From an uncultured Clostridia bacterium (GTDB lineage Bacteria > Bacillota > Clostridia > Oscillospirales > Acutalibacteraceae), in NCBI GenBank assembly GCA_944376655.1, contig CALWDJ010000010.1:1-64000 (forward strand): DNA of 64,000 nt. The letters are read 5' to 3'. The position numbers and the translations under genes were made by a program. Below are positions 43,181 through 52,174 of the stretch, one piece after another. The stretch's first letter is position 1; each line of letters starts with the position of its first letter. The notes under the pieces were generated by a model. That model was given only the letters and a program-made list of their open reading frames with translations, had not been told where the DNA came from and ran no database searches.

Positions 43181-43912
43181 ATGGGTCATGTATACGCCGT
43201 TACATCGGGTAAGGGCGGAGTCGGCAAATCCACCGTCGCGGCAGGGCTGGCGTTCGCTTTTGTTAAGCTGAATAAAAAGACACTGCTTGTCGATATGGAC
43301 GAGGGACTGCGCTGTCTCGACCTTATGCTCGGTGTGGACAAATCGGCGGTTTTCGATCTGTCGGATATACTTATGGGCAAGGAAATAAGCGATGTCGTTT
43401 ACAGTGTGGACGGTACAGACGGGCTTTACCTCATTCCCGCCCCGTCATCGCCCGGAATGATAGACGCGTACCGTTTTACCGCCTTCGCGAAAAAAGCTGC
43501 GGAATTGTACGATACCGTGATATTCGATTTCCCTGCCGGCATAGATTTTTCTCTTTACGGCTGTCTGCCTGAAGGCACGCTCTTTCTCACCGTAGCCGTG
43601 CCTGATCCCGTTTCGGTAAGGGACGCGGCGGCAGTAAGCGGCATGCTTTCGGATATTTCCTGTACGTCAAAACTGATTATAAACAATTTCCGATGCAGAC
43701 TCGTAAAGAAAAAAATTTTCCGCAACATAGACGATATTATGGACAGCGCAGGTCTCCGGCTTGCCGGAATCGTTCCCGCGAGCGACGAGCTTATGCTGCT
43801 TTCGGTGAATCACCGGCTCAAATCCGGCGGCAGACCCATGTCCGCGTTTCTCAGAATAGCCTCAAGGCTTGAGGGTGAGCGTGTACTGCTTCCCGACCCC
43901 AAAAAAATATAA
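43181..43912 (+). CDS. MinD/ParA-type ATPase
   Basis: P-loop ATPase of 243 residues with the deviant Walker A GKGGVGKST, a switch region VDMDEGLRCLDLMLG and DFPAGID (compare DSPAGIE in MinD). It is about 25 residues shorter than typical MinD, and its C-terminus (ERVLLPDPKKI) lacks the amphipathic membrane-targeting helix. No minC or minE gene adjoins it; in other Firmicutes minC precedes minD after mreD. It could be a MinD that works without MinC, or a paralogue with another task. AAAGGGG lies upstream of the ATG. Confidence 0.8.
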   Translation: MGHVYAVTSGKGGVGKSTVAAGLAFAFVKLNKKTLLVDMDEGLRCLDLMLGVDKSAVFDLSDILMGKEISDVVYSVDGTDGLYLIPAPSSPGMIDAYRFTAFAKKAAELYDTVIFDFPAGIDFSLYGCLPEGTLFLTVAVPDPVSVRDAAAVSGMLSDISCTSKLIINNFRCRLVKKKIFRNIDDIMDSAGLRLAGIVPASDELMLLSVNHRLKSGGRPMSAFLRIASRLEGERVLLPDPKKI

Positions 43913-43932
43913 TATAATAAGGAGTGTATCAA

Positions 43933-44337
43933 ATGACGATCGCATTGATAGCGCATGACGCAAAAAAGGAACTTATGGTGCAGTTTTGCATTGCATACTG
44001 CGGCATTTTAAGCAGATATAACCTTGTCGCTACCGGAGCAACGGGGAAAACCGTATCCGAAGCGACCGGTCTTGAAATAGTAAAATTTTTAGGCGGCTCA
44101 CAGGGAGGCGCCCAGCAGATAGCCTCAAGAATAGGCTGTGACGAAATCGACCTTCTGCTTTTCTTCCGTGACCCGCTTAATCCGAAGCCCAGCGAGCCGG
44201 ACGAGCGCGCGCTGCTGCGCCTGTGCGATGTTCACAACATACCGGTCGCTACTAATATAGCGACGGCGGAAATGCTTATCCACGGACTTGAGCGCGGCGA
44301 CCTTGACTGGCGCGAAATCGTAAAGAGCAGCAATTAA
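43933..44337 (+). CDS. mgsA: Methylglyoxal synthase
   Basis: Converts dihydroxyacetone phosphate to methylglyoxal and phosphate. The 134-residue protein has [41 protein letters not shown] and [17 protein letters not shown] with the catalytic Asp. The ATG is preceded by GGAGTG. It lies 21 bp behind the minD-like gene; this neighbourhood is typical of Clostridia. Confidence 0.95.
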   Translation: MTIALIAHDAKKELMVQFCIAYCGILSRYNLVATGATGKTVSEATGLEIVKFLGGSQGGAQQIASRIGCDEIDLLLFFRDPLNPKPSEPDERALLRLCDVHNIPVATNIATAEMLIHGLERGDLDWREIVKSSN

Positions 44338-44376
44338 GCCGCAGCCTCCACCGGATACTTTAAATATTTGACGGCT

Positions 44377-44408
44377 GCCGCCCTTTAGCGGCGGCCGGGA
44401 TTTTTTTC
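44377..44408 (+). terminator. Possible terminator after mgsA
   Basis: A GCCGCC/GGCGGC stem followed after five bases by seven T. The spacing to the T-tract is longer than ideal. A TATAAT lies a few bases later (44412-44417) without a clear -35, perhaps part of a hisS promoter. Confidence 0.45.
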
Positions 44409-44485
44409 CGGTATAATCCTCACTGCCGCTGTGGAGATTATGCCTTGCTTTTTGCCTGACACAAAGCGGCGGAATGGAGATTATT

Positions 44486-45796
44486 ATGTCTGAAATCAAC
44501 CGTGCGGTGAAAGGCACCGGCGATATTCTGCCCGCCGACAGCTACAAATGGCAGTTTGTCGAGAGTAAAATGCTTGAGACCGCCCGCCTTTACGGCTTTA
44601 AGGAAATAAGGGTTCCGGTTTTTGAGCATACCGAGGTTTTCCTGCGCAGCGTCGGGGATACAACCGATGTTGTCCAGAAGGAAATGTATACATTTGACGA
44701 TAAGGGCGGCAGATCGGTGACGCTGCGCCCCGAATTTACCGCGGGAGTAATCCGCTGCGCCATAGAAAAGGGTCTTGTAAACGGCGCGCTGCCGGTAAAG
44801 ACCGCATATATAGGCGGCTGCTACCGCTACGAAAAGCCGCAGGCGGGAAGGCTCCGCGAGTTCCACCAGTTCGGCGTCGAGTGCATAGGCGCTTCCGCTC
44901 CGGCGGCTGACGCGGAGGTCATAGCCCTCGCCCGTCAGGTGCTTTCCAATATAGGAATAGAAAAAATTTCGCTTGAAATAAACTCGATAGGCTGTCCGGA
45001 ATGCCGCAAGGACTATGTAGCGGCGCTTAAAGATTACTTTAAAAATAATATAGACGACCTTTGCGACACCTGTAAGGACAGGCTTGAGCGCAACCCTATG
45101 AGAATACTTGACTGCAAGTCGCCCGTATGCAGCGCGATAGCCGCAAAGGCTCCGGTAGTGACCGACTATCTCTGCGATGACTGCCGTGAGCATTTCGAGG
45201 CGGTCAAGCGCCACCTTACCGCGGCGGGTATTGGATTTACGGTCAATCCGCATATAGTAAGAGGGCTTGACTATTACACCCGCACGGTTTTTGAGTTTGT
45301 TTCGGGTGATATCGGCGCACAGTCAACCGTATGCGGCGGAGGCAGGTACGACGGACTTATTTTCCAGATGGGCGGACCCTCGGTGCCGTCGCTCGGCTTT
45401 GCCATGGGAATAGAGCGCATTATGCTGCTGCTTGAAGCCCAGGGCACCGTTCTTCCCTCTGTACGCGACTGTGACCTTTATATAGCCGCTATGGGAGATG
45501 CCGCGCAGCTTAAGGCGACCGAAATCTGCTCGGCCTTGAGGACGGACGGCTTTAAGGCGCAGACAGATATATGCGGCAGGGGTCTTAAGGCGCAGATGAA
45601 GTACGCCGACAAGATAAACGCCGCTTTTTCCGCGGTCATAGGCGGCAGTGAGCTTGAGACCGGAAAAATCCGTATCAAGAACATGAAAACCGGCGAGGAG
45701 ACCGAAGCCGGACTTGACGGTGTTCCGGATACTCTTATGTCACTTATCCGCTCCGACGCTTTGGGCGATTTAGAGGATGCGGTGCTCGGCAAATAA
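44486..45796 (+). CDS. hisS: Histidyl-tRNA synthetase
   Basis: Class II synthetase, 436 residues. Motif 2 is in YIGGCYRYEKPQAGRLREFHQFGVE, the histidine-specific RGLDYYTRTVFEF segment is present, and motif 3 is SLGFAMGIERI. The C-terminal anticodon domain follows. The start MSEINRAVKGTGD has ATGGAG 6 nt upstream. No T-box features were seen in the 150-bp upstream gap. It is followed by aspS, a common pairing in Firmicutes. Confidence 0.96.
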   Translation: MSEINRAVKGTGDILPADSYKWQFVESKMLETARLYGFKEIRVPVFEHTEVFLRSVGDTTDVVQKEMYTFDDKGGRSVTLRPEFTAGVIRCAIEKGLVNGALPVKTAYIGGCYRYEKPQAGRLREFHQFGVECIGASAPAADAEVIALARQVLSNIGIEKISLEINSIGCPECRKDYVAALKDYFKNNIDDLCDTCKDRLERNPMRILDCKSPVCSAIAAKAPVVTDYLCDDCREHFEAVKRHLTAAGIGFTVNPHIVRGLDYYTRTVFEFVSGDIGAQSTVCGGGRYDGLIFQMGGPSVPSLGFAMGIERIMLLLEAQGTVLPSVRDCDLYIAAMGDAAQLKATEICSALRTDGFKAQTDICGRGLKAQMKYADKINAAFSAVIGGSELETGKIRIKNMKTGEETEAGLDGVPDTLMSLIRSDALGDLEDAVLGK

Positions 45797-45853
45797 AAGC
45801 GGTACGGGGCTTTGAATACCCTCAGACCGTTTTATATACAGAGGTGTTTTGTT

Positions 45854-47638
45854 TTGAAACTGGACAGAATGAACGGAATGAAGCGCACCGACTACTGCGG
45901 TGAGCTGACAAAGGAAAAGGTCGGCAGCGAAACGGTGGTTGCCGGCTGGGTTCAGAGACAGCGTGATTTAGGCGGTCTTATATTCGTCGATTTAAGGGAC
46001 CGGACCGGTATTATACAGCTCGCCTTTGACGATACCACAGACCCTGATATTTTTGAAAAGGCTTCGGCGCTGCGCAGCGAATTTGTCGTTATGGCAAAGG
46101 GAAAGGTGCGTATGCGTTCCTCGGTCAATACCGAGATACCGACAGGCGAAATCGAAATAGAGGTAACGGAGCTTAAAATACTCGGAGCTTCTGAGACCCC
46201 GCCGTTTGAGATACTCACCGACTCGGCGGCAAAAGAGGAGCTGCGCCTTAAATACCGTTATCTTGACCTGCGCAGGGCTCCGCTCCAGCGCAATATTATG
46301 ATGCGCCATAAGATAGCCAAAGTCACAAGAGATTATTTTGACGAGAACGGCTTTATCGAGATAGAGACGCCGACCCTTATTAAATCGACCCCTGAAGGCG
46401 CGCGCGACTATCTTGTGCCCTCGCGTGTTCATAAGGGCAGCTTTTTCGCCCTGCCGCAGTCTCCCCAGCTTTATAAGCAGCTGCTTATGCTTTCGGGCTT
46501 TGACCGCTATATGCAGATAGCGCGCTGCTACCGTGACGAGGACTTAAGAGCCGACCGTCAGCCGGAATTTACCCAGATAGACCTTGAGATGTCCTTTGTT
46601 GAGAAGGAGGACGTCTTCGCGATAGCCGAGGGCTTTGTAAAGCGTCTTTTCAAAGAGGTGCTCGGCGCAGATGTCCCCACTCCCCTGCCGCGGCTGACCT
46701 ACACCGAGGCGATGGAAAGTTACGGCTCGGATAAGCCGGACACACGCTTTGATATGAAAATAACCGACCTTTCGGATATCGTAAAGGACTGCGGCTTCGG
46801 AGTATTTGCCGACACGGTTAAAAACGGCGGCACCGTAAGGGCGATAAACGCCAAAAACGCAGCCGGAGTTTATACAAGAAAGGAAATCGACAAGCTGACC
46901 GAGGAGGCGAAGGGCATAGGCGCAAAGGGTCTTGCCTTTATCCGCTGGGTGGAGGACGCTCCCTCCTGCTCTTTCGCGAAGTTTATGACCGAAGATGAGC
47001 TTAATGCCATATACGAGCGCACAGGCGCCGAAAGGGGCGATGTAGTGCTTATTGTTGCCGACCGCAAAAAGACAGTGCTGTCGGTGCTCGGCGCGCTGAG
47101 GCTTACGGTAGCAAAGCGGCTTGATATTATACCCGAGCAGTACAATTTCCTCTGGATAACGGAATTTCCGTTCTTTGAGTACAACGAGGAAACCGGCAGC
47201 TGGGACGCTATGCACCACCCGTTCACCAAACCGCTTGACGAGTGCATACAGTATCTTGACAGCTCGCCGGAAAAGGTATTTGCCGACGCGTATGACCTTG
47301 TGCTCAACGGAATTGAGCTTTCAAGCGGCTCTATCCGTATTACCGACCCCGAGCTTCAGGGGCATATGTTCAAGGCTCTCGGACTGTCTGACGAGGAGGC
47401 GCACAGAAAGTTCGGCTTCCTGACCGACGCTTTCAGGTACGGCGCTCCCCCGCACGGAGGAATGGGAATAGGTCTTGACCGCCTTGTAATGCTTATGTGC
47501 GGTTGTGACAATCTGCGCGACGTTGTGGCGTTTCCGAAGGTCTCGAATTCTTCGGAGCTTATGTCAGGCGCTCCGTCAGAGGTTGACGATGCTCAGCTGC
47601 GTGAGCTTGCCATAGCCGTCACAGAAAAGGAAGTTTAA
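45854..47638 (+). CDS. aspS: Aspartyl-tRNA synthetase
   Basis: Class II synthetase of bacterial type, 594 residues. It has the N-terminal OB anticodon domain (VVAGWVQRQRDLGGLIFVDL), QSPQLYKQLLMLSGFDRY and RCYRDEDLRADRQPEFTQID (motif 2), an inserted GAD domain, and GIGLDRLVMLM (motif 3). The TTG start at 45854 is set by GAGGTG 7 nt upstream; later ATG codons lack sites. Confidence 0.95.
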   Translation: MKLDRMNGMKRTDYCGELTKEKVGSETVVAGWVQRQRDLGGLIFVDLRDRTGIIQLAFDDTTDPDIFEKASALRSEFVVMAKGKVRMRSSVNTEIPTGEIEIEVTELKILGASETPPFEILTDSAAKEELRLKYRYLDLRRAPLQRNIMMRHKIAKVTRDYFDENGFIEIETPTLIKSTPEGARDYLVPSRVHKGSFFALPQSPQLYKQLLMLSGFDRYMQIARCYRDEDLRADRQPEFTQIDLEMSFVEKEDVFAIAEGFVKRLFKEVLGADVPTPLPRLTYTEAMESYGSDKPDTRFDMKITDLSDIVKDCGFGVFADTVKNGGTVRAINAKNAAGVYTRKEIDKLTEEAKGIGAKGLAFIRWVEDAPSCSFAKFMTEDELNAIYERTGAERGDVVLIVADRKKTVLSVLGALRLTVAKRLDIIPEQYNFLWITEFPFFEYNEETGSWDAMHHPFTKPLDECIQYLDSSPEKVFADAYDLVLNGIELSSGSIRITDPELQGHMFKALGLSDEEAHRKFGFLTDAFRYGAPPHGGMGIGLDRLVMLMCGCDNLRDVVAFPKVSNSSELMSGAPSEVDDAQLRELAIAVTEKEV

Positions 47639-47669
47639 GGCTTTACCATAAAACGGAGGTCTATGCGCT

Positions 47670-48134
47670 ATGTTGGACGCGAAAAAGTCAGTAAAGCTCT
47701 GTATTATTTTTACAAACCTGTTTATCGCACTGCTTGTATTTATCGTAATATTCCTGCCGTTCGGGGTTTCGTGGTACGTAGAAACAATGCACCGCTCGGA
47801 GAAGCTGCCGGCGACTATTATGGTCACCTGCTACCCTTGCGCTCCGTTTCTCGGAATCGCGCTTGTGATGCTCAGGCGGATACTCAAAAGAATATCAGCC
47901 GACAGGATTTATCATTCCGGAAATTCGCACGATTTGATGATAATAACTTACTGCTGCCTTATAATATCGGTAATAACACTTATTGCTGGAAGATTCTACC
48001 TTCCGTTCTACATTGTGGGCGGCACCTTTCTTTTCCTCGCTCTGGTCGGCTACTCGCTGCGGACGGTGTTCAGGCTCCTGAGCGAAAAATTTTCCGAAAA
48101 GGAAGCCGTAGAGGAAGCCAAAGAAAAGCCGTAA
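47670..48134 (+). CDS. DUF2975-like membrane protein
   Basis: The 154-residue protein has four hydrophobic helices (about 10-30, 50-66, 88-106, 112-132) and a charged, Glu/Lys-rich tail. It resembles DUF2975 proteins of Firmicutes by layout; function unknown. GGAGG lies upstream with a spacing of about 10. It follows aspS after 31 bp. Confidence 0.65.
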   Translation: MLDAKKSVKLCIIFTNLFIALLVFIVIFLPFGVSWYVETMHRSEKLPATIMVTCYPCAPFLGIALVMLRRILKRISADRIYHSGNSHDLMIITYCCLIISVITLIAGRFYLPFYIVGGTFLFLALVGYSLRTVFRLLSEKFSEKEAVEEAKEKP

Positions 48135-48210
48135 GAACAGCCGTCGCCCGCTTTCGGCGGTATGCCCGCAAACTTAAAGCAGACGATACGGAAAAGAAAA
48201 TTTACGGAAA

Positions 48211-48245
48211 GCCCTGCCCGGTACATAACCGGACAGGGCTTTTAT
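48211..48245 (+). terminator. Terminator after the DUF2975-like gene
   Basis: GCCCTG-CCGG paired with CCGG-CAGGGC with one mismatch, followed by TTTT. Confidence 0.8.
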
Positions 48246-48300
48246 ATTCAACAGTCAGCACACTTTTTTATATATTGTTTTCCAGTTACAAAACCGTTAC

Positions 48301-48329
48301 TTGCATAATAGGCATAAATAAAATATAAT
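48301..48329 (+). promoter_or_regulatory. rodA promoter
   Basis: TTGCAT, 17-bp spacer, TATAAT, 24 bp before the rodA TTG start. Confidence 0.75.
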
Positions 48330-48353
48330 GTAATTAAGAAAGGACGTGAAATT

Positions 48354-49484
48354 TTGCGTTACCTTATGGCAAAGATAGCGGATTTTATCCGCGAGTCGGA
48401 TAAAATACTGCTTTTGCTGTGTCTTTTCACCAGTCTTTACGGATGCGTTGCGGTATTTTCCGCGACACACTACCTTGAGAATTACCGCCCCGTAATTGTC
48501 CAGCTTATCGGTACCGTGGGCGGAGTGGCGGCCGCGCTTATTATTTCGGCTTACGATTACGAGAAAATTCTCCGCCGCTGGTATTTTGTGGCGGCTCTCG
48601 GCGTTATCCCCGTGATACTGACATTTTTCATCGGCTTCGCGCCCGAAGGCACCGACGATAAGGCGTGGCTCGACCTCGGAATAACCACGTTTCAGCCGTC
48701 TGAGCTGCTTAAAATCTGCTTTATAGTCACCTTCAGCCTTCATTTAAGCAAGGTAAAGCCTAATATAAACAAGCTCAAATACCTTATACCGGTCTGCGCG
48801 CACGGAGCTTTTCCGGTGCTGCTGATACATTTTCAGGGAGACGACGGTACAGCGCTTGTTTTCGCAGTAATGGTAGTATTTATGCTGTGGGCGGCAGGTC
48901 TTTCATGGAAGTATTTTCTTACCGCGTTCGCGGCGTTTCTTGCCGCTTCGCCTTTTATATACTTTTTTGTCATGAACGACGACCAGCGCAGAAGAATCAC
49001 AAGCCTGTTTTACGCCGAGGCCGATATAAGCGGTTCGTTATATCAGCAGTGGCAGGGCAGCGTCGCGCTCGCGGGCGGCGGGCTTACGGGTCAGGGGCTT
49101 TTAAACGGCGACCTTACTCAAAACGGAGTGGTTCCTTACAGCTACAACGACTTTATATTCGTGAGTATAGGCGAGGAGCTCGGCTTTTTAGGCTGCCTCG
49201 CGGTCGTTCTGCTGCTGTCGGCGATATGCCTCAGATGTATACGGATAGCACGGCTTTCCACAAAGGACAGCGGCAAGCTGATATGCGTCGGTCTGTTCTC
49301 GGTTATTTTCACCCAGATGGTAATAAACGTCGGAATGTGCCTTTCACTGCTTCCGGTTGTCGGAATAACCCTTCCCTTCTTCAGCGCGGGAGGCACCTCA
49401 CTGGTCTGCCTGTATCTGGGCGTCGGTCTTGCTCTCAATGTCTATCTGCACCGAAACTCAAGAACTATTTATCTGCACGACTAA
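48354..49484 (+). CDS. rodA: RodA/FtsW/SpoVE family glycosyltransferase
   Basis: SEDS peptidoglycan polymerase, 376 residues with about ten membrane segments. Conserved GSVALAGGGLTGQGLLNGDLTQNGVVPYSYNDFIF-type loop (catalytic region) and MVINVGMCLSLLPVVGITLPFFSAGG are present. The partner PBP2 is at 41139. RodA rather than FtsW is inferred from the mre/PBP2 neighbourhood; SpoVE is possible. TTG start with AAAGGA about 9 nt upstream. Confidence 0.88.
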   Translation: MRYLMAKIADFIRESDKILLLLCLFTSLYGCVAVFSATHYLENYRPVIVQLIGTVGGVAAALIISAYDYEKILRRWYFVAALGVIPVILTFFIGFAPEGTDDKAWLDLGITTFQPSELLKICFIVTFSLHLSKVKPNINKLKYLIPVCAHGAFPVLLIHFQGDDGTALVFAVMVVFMLWAAGLSWKYFLTAFAAFLAASPFIYFFVMNDDQRRRITSLFYAEADISGSLYQQWQGSVALAGGGLTGQGLLNGDLTQNGVVPYSYNDFIFVSIGEELGFLGCLAVVLLLSAICLRCIRIARLSTKDSGKLICVGLFSVIFTQMVINVGMCLSLLPVVGITLPFFSAGGTSLVCLYLGVGLALNVYLHRNSRTIYLHD

Positions 49485-49514
49485 AAATACTGTTGTATAT
49501 AAGGAGGAGTCAGT

Positions 49515-50111
49515 ATGTCAAAAAATATAATAACAATAAGCCGCCAGTTCGGAAGCGGAGGACGCACGGTAGGCAAAATTCTTGCCGAACGCCTTGATAT
49601 TCCTTTCTACGATAAGGAGCTGGTGCAGCAGGTGGCTGACGAGACCGGATTTGACACCTCGTTTATAGAAGAAAACGGAGAATTCTCGCCGTCAAAGAGC
49701 TTTTTCTCATTCGCGCTCTCGCAGGGGGTTCCCTGCACACAGAACGGTCTGTCGATATCCGATTTTCTGTTCTGCATGCAAAGACAGGTAATACTGAAGC
49801 TCGCCGAAAAGCCCTGTGTTATAGTCGGACGCGGCGCCGATTACATTCTGAGGGACAGGGACGATGTTTTCAACGTGTTTATCCACGCCGATATGAAATC
49901 ACGCGCGGAACGCATAGTGAGACTGTACGGCGAAAGCGAGAAAAAGCCGGAGCAGCGCCTTAACGACAAGGACAAGAAGCGTAAAATATATTACAAGCAC
50001 TACACCGACCGTGAGTGGGGCGATGCGAAGAACTATGATATGTGCCTTGATTCGGGAAGGCTCGGAATAGAAAAATGCGTTGATCTGATACTTGATGCTA
50101 TTAAAGACTAA
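49515..50111 (+). CDS. Cytidylate kinase-like family protein
   Basis: Nucleotide-kinase fold protein, 198 residues. The P-loop region is ITISRQFGSGGRTVGKILAE. FYDKELV and VIVGRGADYIL follow, then an Arg-rich lid (KDKKRKIYYKHYTDREWGD). Members are annotated as cytidylate-kinase-like; substrate not known, and a true cmk gene is likely elsewhere. AAGGAGG precedes the ATG. Confidence 0.88.
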   Translation: MSKNIITISRQFGSGGRTVGKILAERLDIPFYDKELVQQVADETGFDTSFIEENGEFSPSKSFFSFALSQGVPCTQNGLSISDFLFCMQRQVILKLAEKPCVIVGRGADYILRDRDDVFNVFIHADMKSRAERIVRLYGESEKKPEQRLNDKDKKRKIYYKHYTDREWGDAKNYDMCLDSGRLGIEKCVDLILDAIKD

Positions 50112-50173
50112 TGCTTTGTTAAATCTTGTTCGTCAAAATTCCTCAGCAAAAATGCAGCAGATTTGAAAGCAAA

Positions 50174-50202
50174 TAAAAAATCCCCTATAAGGGGGATTTT
50201 TT
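50174..50202. terminator. Bidirectional terminator between convergent genes
   Basis: AATCCCC/GGGGGATT with A- and T-tracts on both sides. It serves the kinase-like gene and the MATE gene, whose stop lies at its edge. Confidence 0.85.
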
Positions 50203-51532
50203 ATATATAACGGTACCTTTTGCGGTATACGAAAAGGAACACTGCTGATATGAGAAAAGCGAATACCTCCGCCGCGGCAACCGCCCACCAGATTCCGTCG
50301 AGGCCTGAAATAAGCGGCAGGGTCATAACGCAGGAGCTTTGAAAAACAAGGGTCCTGAGAAAAGAAACCGCCGCAGAGACCGCGCCGTTGTTGAGCGCTG
50401 TGAAAAATGAGGACGTGAATATATTTATCCCCTGTAAAATAAAAGCAAAGGAGAAAATCCTGAAGGCGTGAACGGTCATTTCGTAAAGCGACGCGTCATA
50501 GCCTACAAAAATTTTTGCCAAAGGCGCGGAAAGCAGATTTGAAGCTGCCGTCATCGCAATTCCCGTAGCCAGCATTATTTTAAGACTCTTTATGAGAATG
50601 TTTTTAAGCTCAGTATGATTCGCCGCCCCGAAATTATAGGATATGACCGGAGCCGTGCCTATCGAATAGCCTATGAATACGGCAATAAATATAAACTGCA
50701 CGTACATAAGAACTCCGTATGCCGCCACGCCGTTCTCTCCGGCAAGCCTTATCAGCTGAAAATTATACAGCATGCCGACAAGCGAGCCTGATATATTTGA
50801 CATCAGCTCCGACGAGCCGTTGAAGCAGGCTTTCAAAACCGTTTTGCCCTCGATAAATGTCTTTCTGAACTTGAGCAGGCTCCCGTTTGGTCTGCAAAAA
50901 TAAAATACCGGCAAAATTCCGCCGACACACTGACTTATTCCGGTCGCAAGCGCCGCTCCCGCTACTCCCCAGTCGAAAACCGCTATAAAAAGAGCGTCGA
51001 GCGCCATATTGGTGAATCCCGCGGCAAGCGTGAAGAAAAGACCGAGATGCGGCTTTTCGGCGGTTGTGAAAAAGGTCTGAAAAACATTCTGAAGCATAAA
51101 CGCGGTATTGAACGCCATAATCACTCTGCCGTAAGTAACACAGTAGTTCGCCATTTCACCGTACGCCCCCAGCAAAGAGACTATGGGACGTATAAAAATC
51201 ATTCCCAGCGCCGACAAAACAACTCCCGATATAACCGTCAGCAGTATCATCATGGTAAAGCAGCGGTTCGCCTTGTCCTTTTCCCCCTCGCCGAGATATT
51301 TCGCGGTCAGCGCGCTTCCGCCCGTTCCTATCATAAAACCGACGCCTCCCAGAATCATAAGGAAGGGCATCACCAGATTTACCGCCGCAAAGGGCAGCTT
51401 CCCCACAAAATTTGAAATAAAAAAACCGTCTACCACGCCGTAGATAGAAGTAAATATCATCATAAACACCGGCGGCATGCAAAATACAGCCAGCTTTTTA
51501 TAACTGAAATGGTCAGATAATTTTATATTCAT
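50201..51532 (-). CDS. MATE family efflux transporter
   Basis: Cation/drug antiporter, 443 residues, with about 12 hydrophobic helices in two halves. The N-terminal half has MPPVFMMIFTSIYGVVDGFFISNFVG and VGFMIGTGGSALTAKYLGEG, both typical. It overlaps the MarR-type gene upstream by 4 nt, so expression follows that regulator. Substrate unknown. Confidence 0.93.
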   Translation of the reverse strand: MNIKLSDHFSYKKLAVFCMPPVFMMIFTSIYGVVDGFFISNFVGKLPFAAVNLVMPFLMILGGVGFMIGTGGSALTAKYLGEGEKDKANRCFTMMILLTVISGVVLSALGMIFIRPIVSLLGAYGEMANYCVTYGRVIMAFNTAFMLQNVFQTFFTTAEKPHLGLFFTLAAGFTNMALDALFIAVFDWGVAGAALATGISQCVGGILPVFYFCRPNGSLLKFRKTFIEGKTVLKACFNGSSELMSNISGSLVGMLYNFQLIRLAGENGVAAYGVLMYVQFIFIAVFIGYSIGTAPVISYNFGAANHTELKNILIKSLKIMLATGIAMTAASNLLSAPLAKIFVGYDASLYEMTVHAFRIFSFAFILQGINIFTSSFFTALNNGAVSAAVSFLRTLVFQSSCVMTLPLISGLDGIWWAVAAAEVFAFLISAVFLFVYRKRYRYI

Positions 51533-51978
51533 TCGTCACCGTTTTTAAGCATATTTTTTTTAAAAAGCTCAGTATACTTATCGAAGATACCGATAAATTC
51601 TTTCCTTTCGCTTGCCTCAAGTCCCGCAAACGCTTCGCACTCCGCTTCTATCACTGTATCCACCGTGCTTTCCGCAAGCGCTTTTCCTTTATCGGTCAGA
51701 ATAATTTTTTTGCTGCGCCGGTCGCTCATTTGCTCAAGACAGATATATCCGTCCTTTATAAGCGAGTAAAGCGCCGAATTTACCGTCTGCTTGGGAATAT
51801 GTATTTCGGAGCATATGCGGTTCTGAGTGAAATCCTCCCCGCTTTCCCTTATCATATACAGTATCCAGAAAGCCGCCTCCGATATCCCGTAACGCTTTGC
51901 GGCAGCTCTGTAAATGCTGTCGTTTTCCTTTATGAGACTGTTGTAATCAGAAAGAATTTTTCTTATTCCGGAGTTCAT
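51529..51978 (-). CDS. MarR family transcriptional regulator
   Basis: Winged-helix regulator of 149 residues. The HTH covers FTQNRICSEIHIPKQTVNSALYSLIKDGYI and the wing MSDRRSKKIILTDKGK. The start MNSGIRKIL is set by AAGGGA; a longer frame runs through the promoter. It is the first gene of an operon with a MATE pump and lies behind a palindromic operator that overlaps the transcription start. It probably represses both genes. Confidence 0.93.
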   Translation of the reverse strand: MNSGIRKILSDYNSLIKENDSIYRAAAKRYGISEAAFWILYMIRESGEDFTQNRICSEIHIPKQTVNSALYSLIKDGYICLEQMSDRRSKKIILTDKGKALAESTVDTVIEAECEAFAGLEASERKEFIGIFDKYTELFKKNMLKNGDE

Positions 51979-51993
51979 CACGCGTCTTCCCTT

Positions 51994-52011
51994 CAGTCCG
52001 AAATCGGACTG
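51994..52011 (-). promoter_or_regulatory. Candidate MarR operator
   Basis: A perfect palindrome CAGTCCGA-AA-TCGGACTG lies 4 bp downstream of the -10 hexamer and 15 bp before the regulator start. This is the expected position for autorepression. Confidence 0.7.
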
Positions 52012-52015
52012 ATTT

Positions 52016-52044
52016 ATTATATCCGTTTCCATTCCCGTTGTCAA
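52016..52044 (-). promoter_or_regulatory. Promoter of marR-MATE operon
   Basis: TTGACA, 17-bp spacer, TATAAT on the minus strand, a perfect sigma-A consensus. Confidence 0.85.
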
Positions 52045-52071
52045 GCAATTCTCCTCAAGAATTAAAAATGG

Positions 52072-52100
52072 TTGTTTTTTTAAATCTTTTCTGATATAAT
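52072..52100 (+). promoter_or_regulatory. Promoter of LTA-synthase-like gene
   Basis: TTGTTT, 17-bp spacer, TATAAT, about 75 bp before the ATG. Confidence 0.7.
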
Positions 52101-52174
52101 GGTAGATACTATTTGTTAGAAACCGGACGCTTTATGCGCCTTATGCCTTGCAGACTGAAAGGGATGCTGATAAA

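Noticed and set aside
44338..44485. T-box leader upstream of hisS
   Set aside because: The gap has a terminator-like stem, but I could not find the T-box sequence or a specifier loop.
47663..48328. A 221-codon frame overlapping the DUF2975-like gene
   Set aside because: It is an out-of-frame shadow; the other frame has a hydrophobic helix pattern and a better ribosome site.
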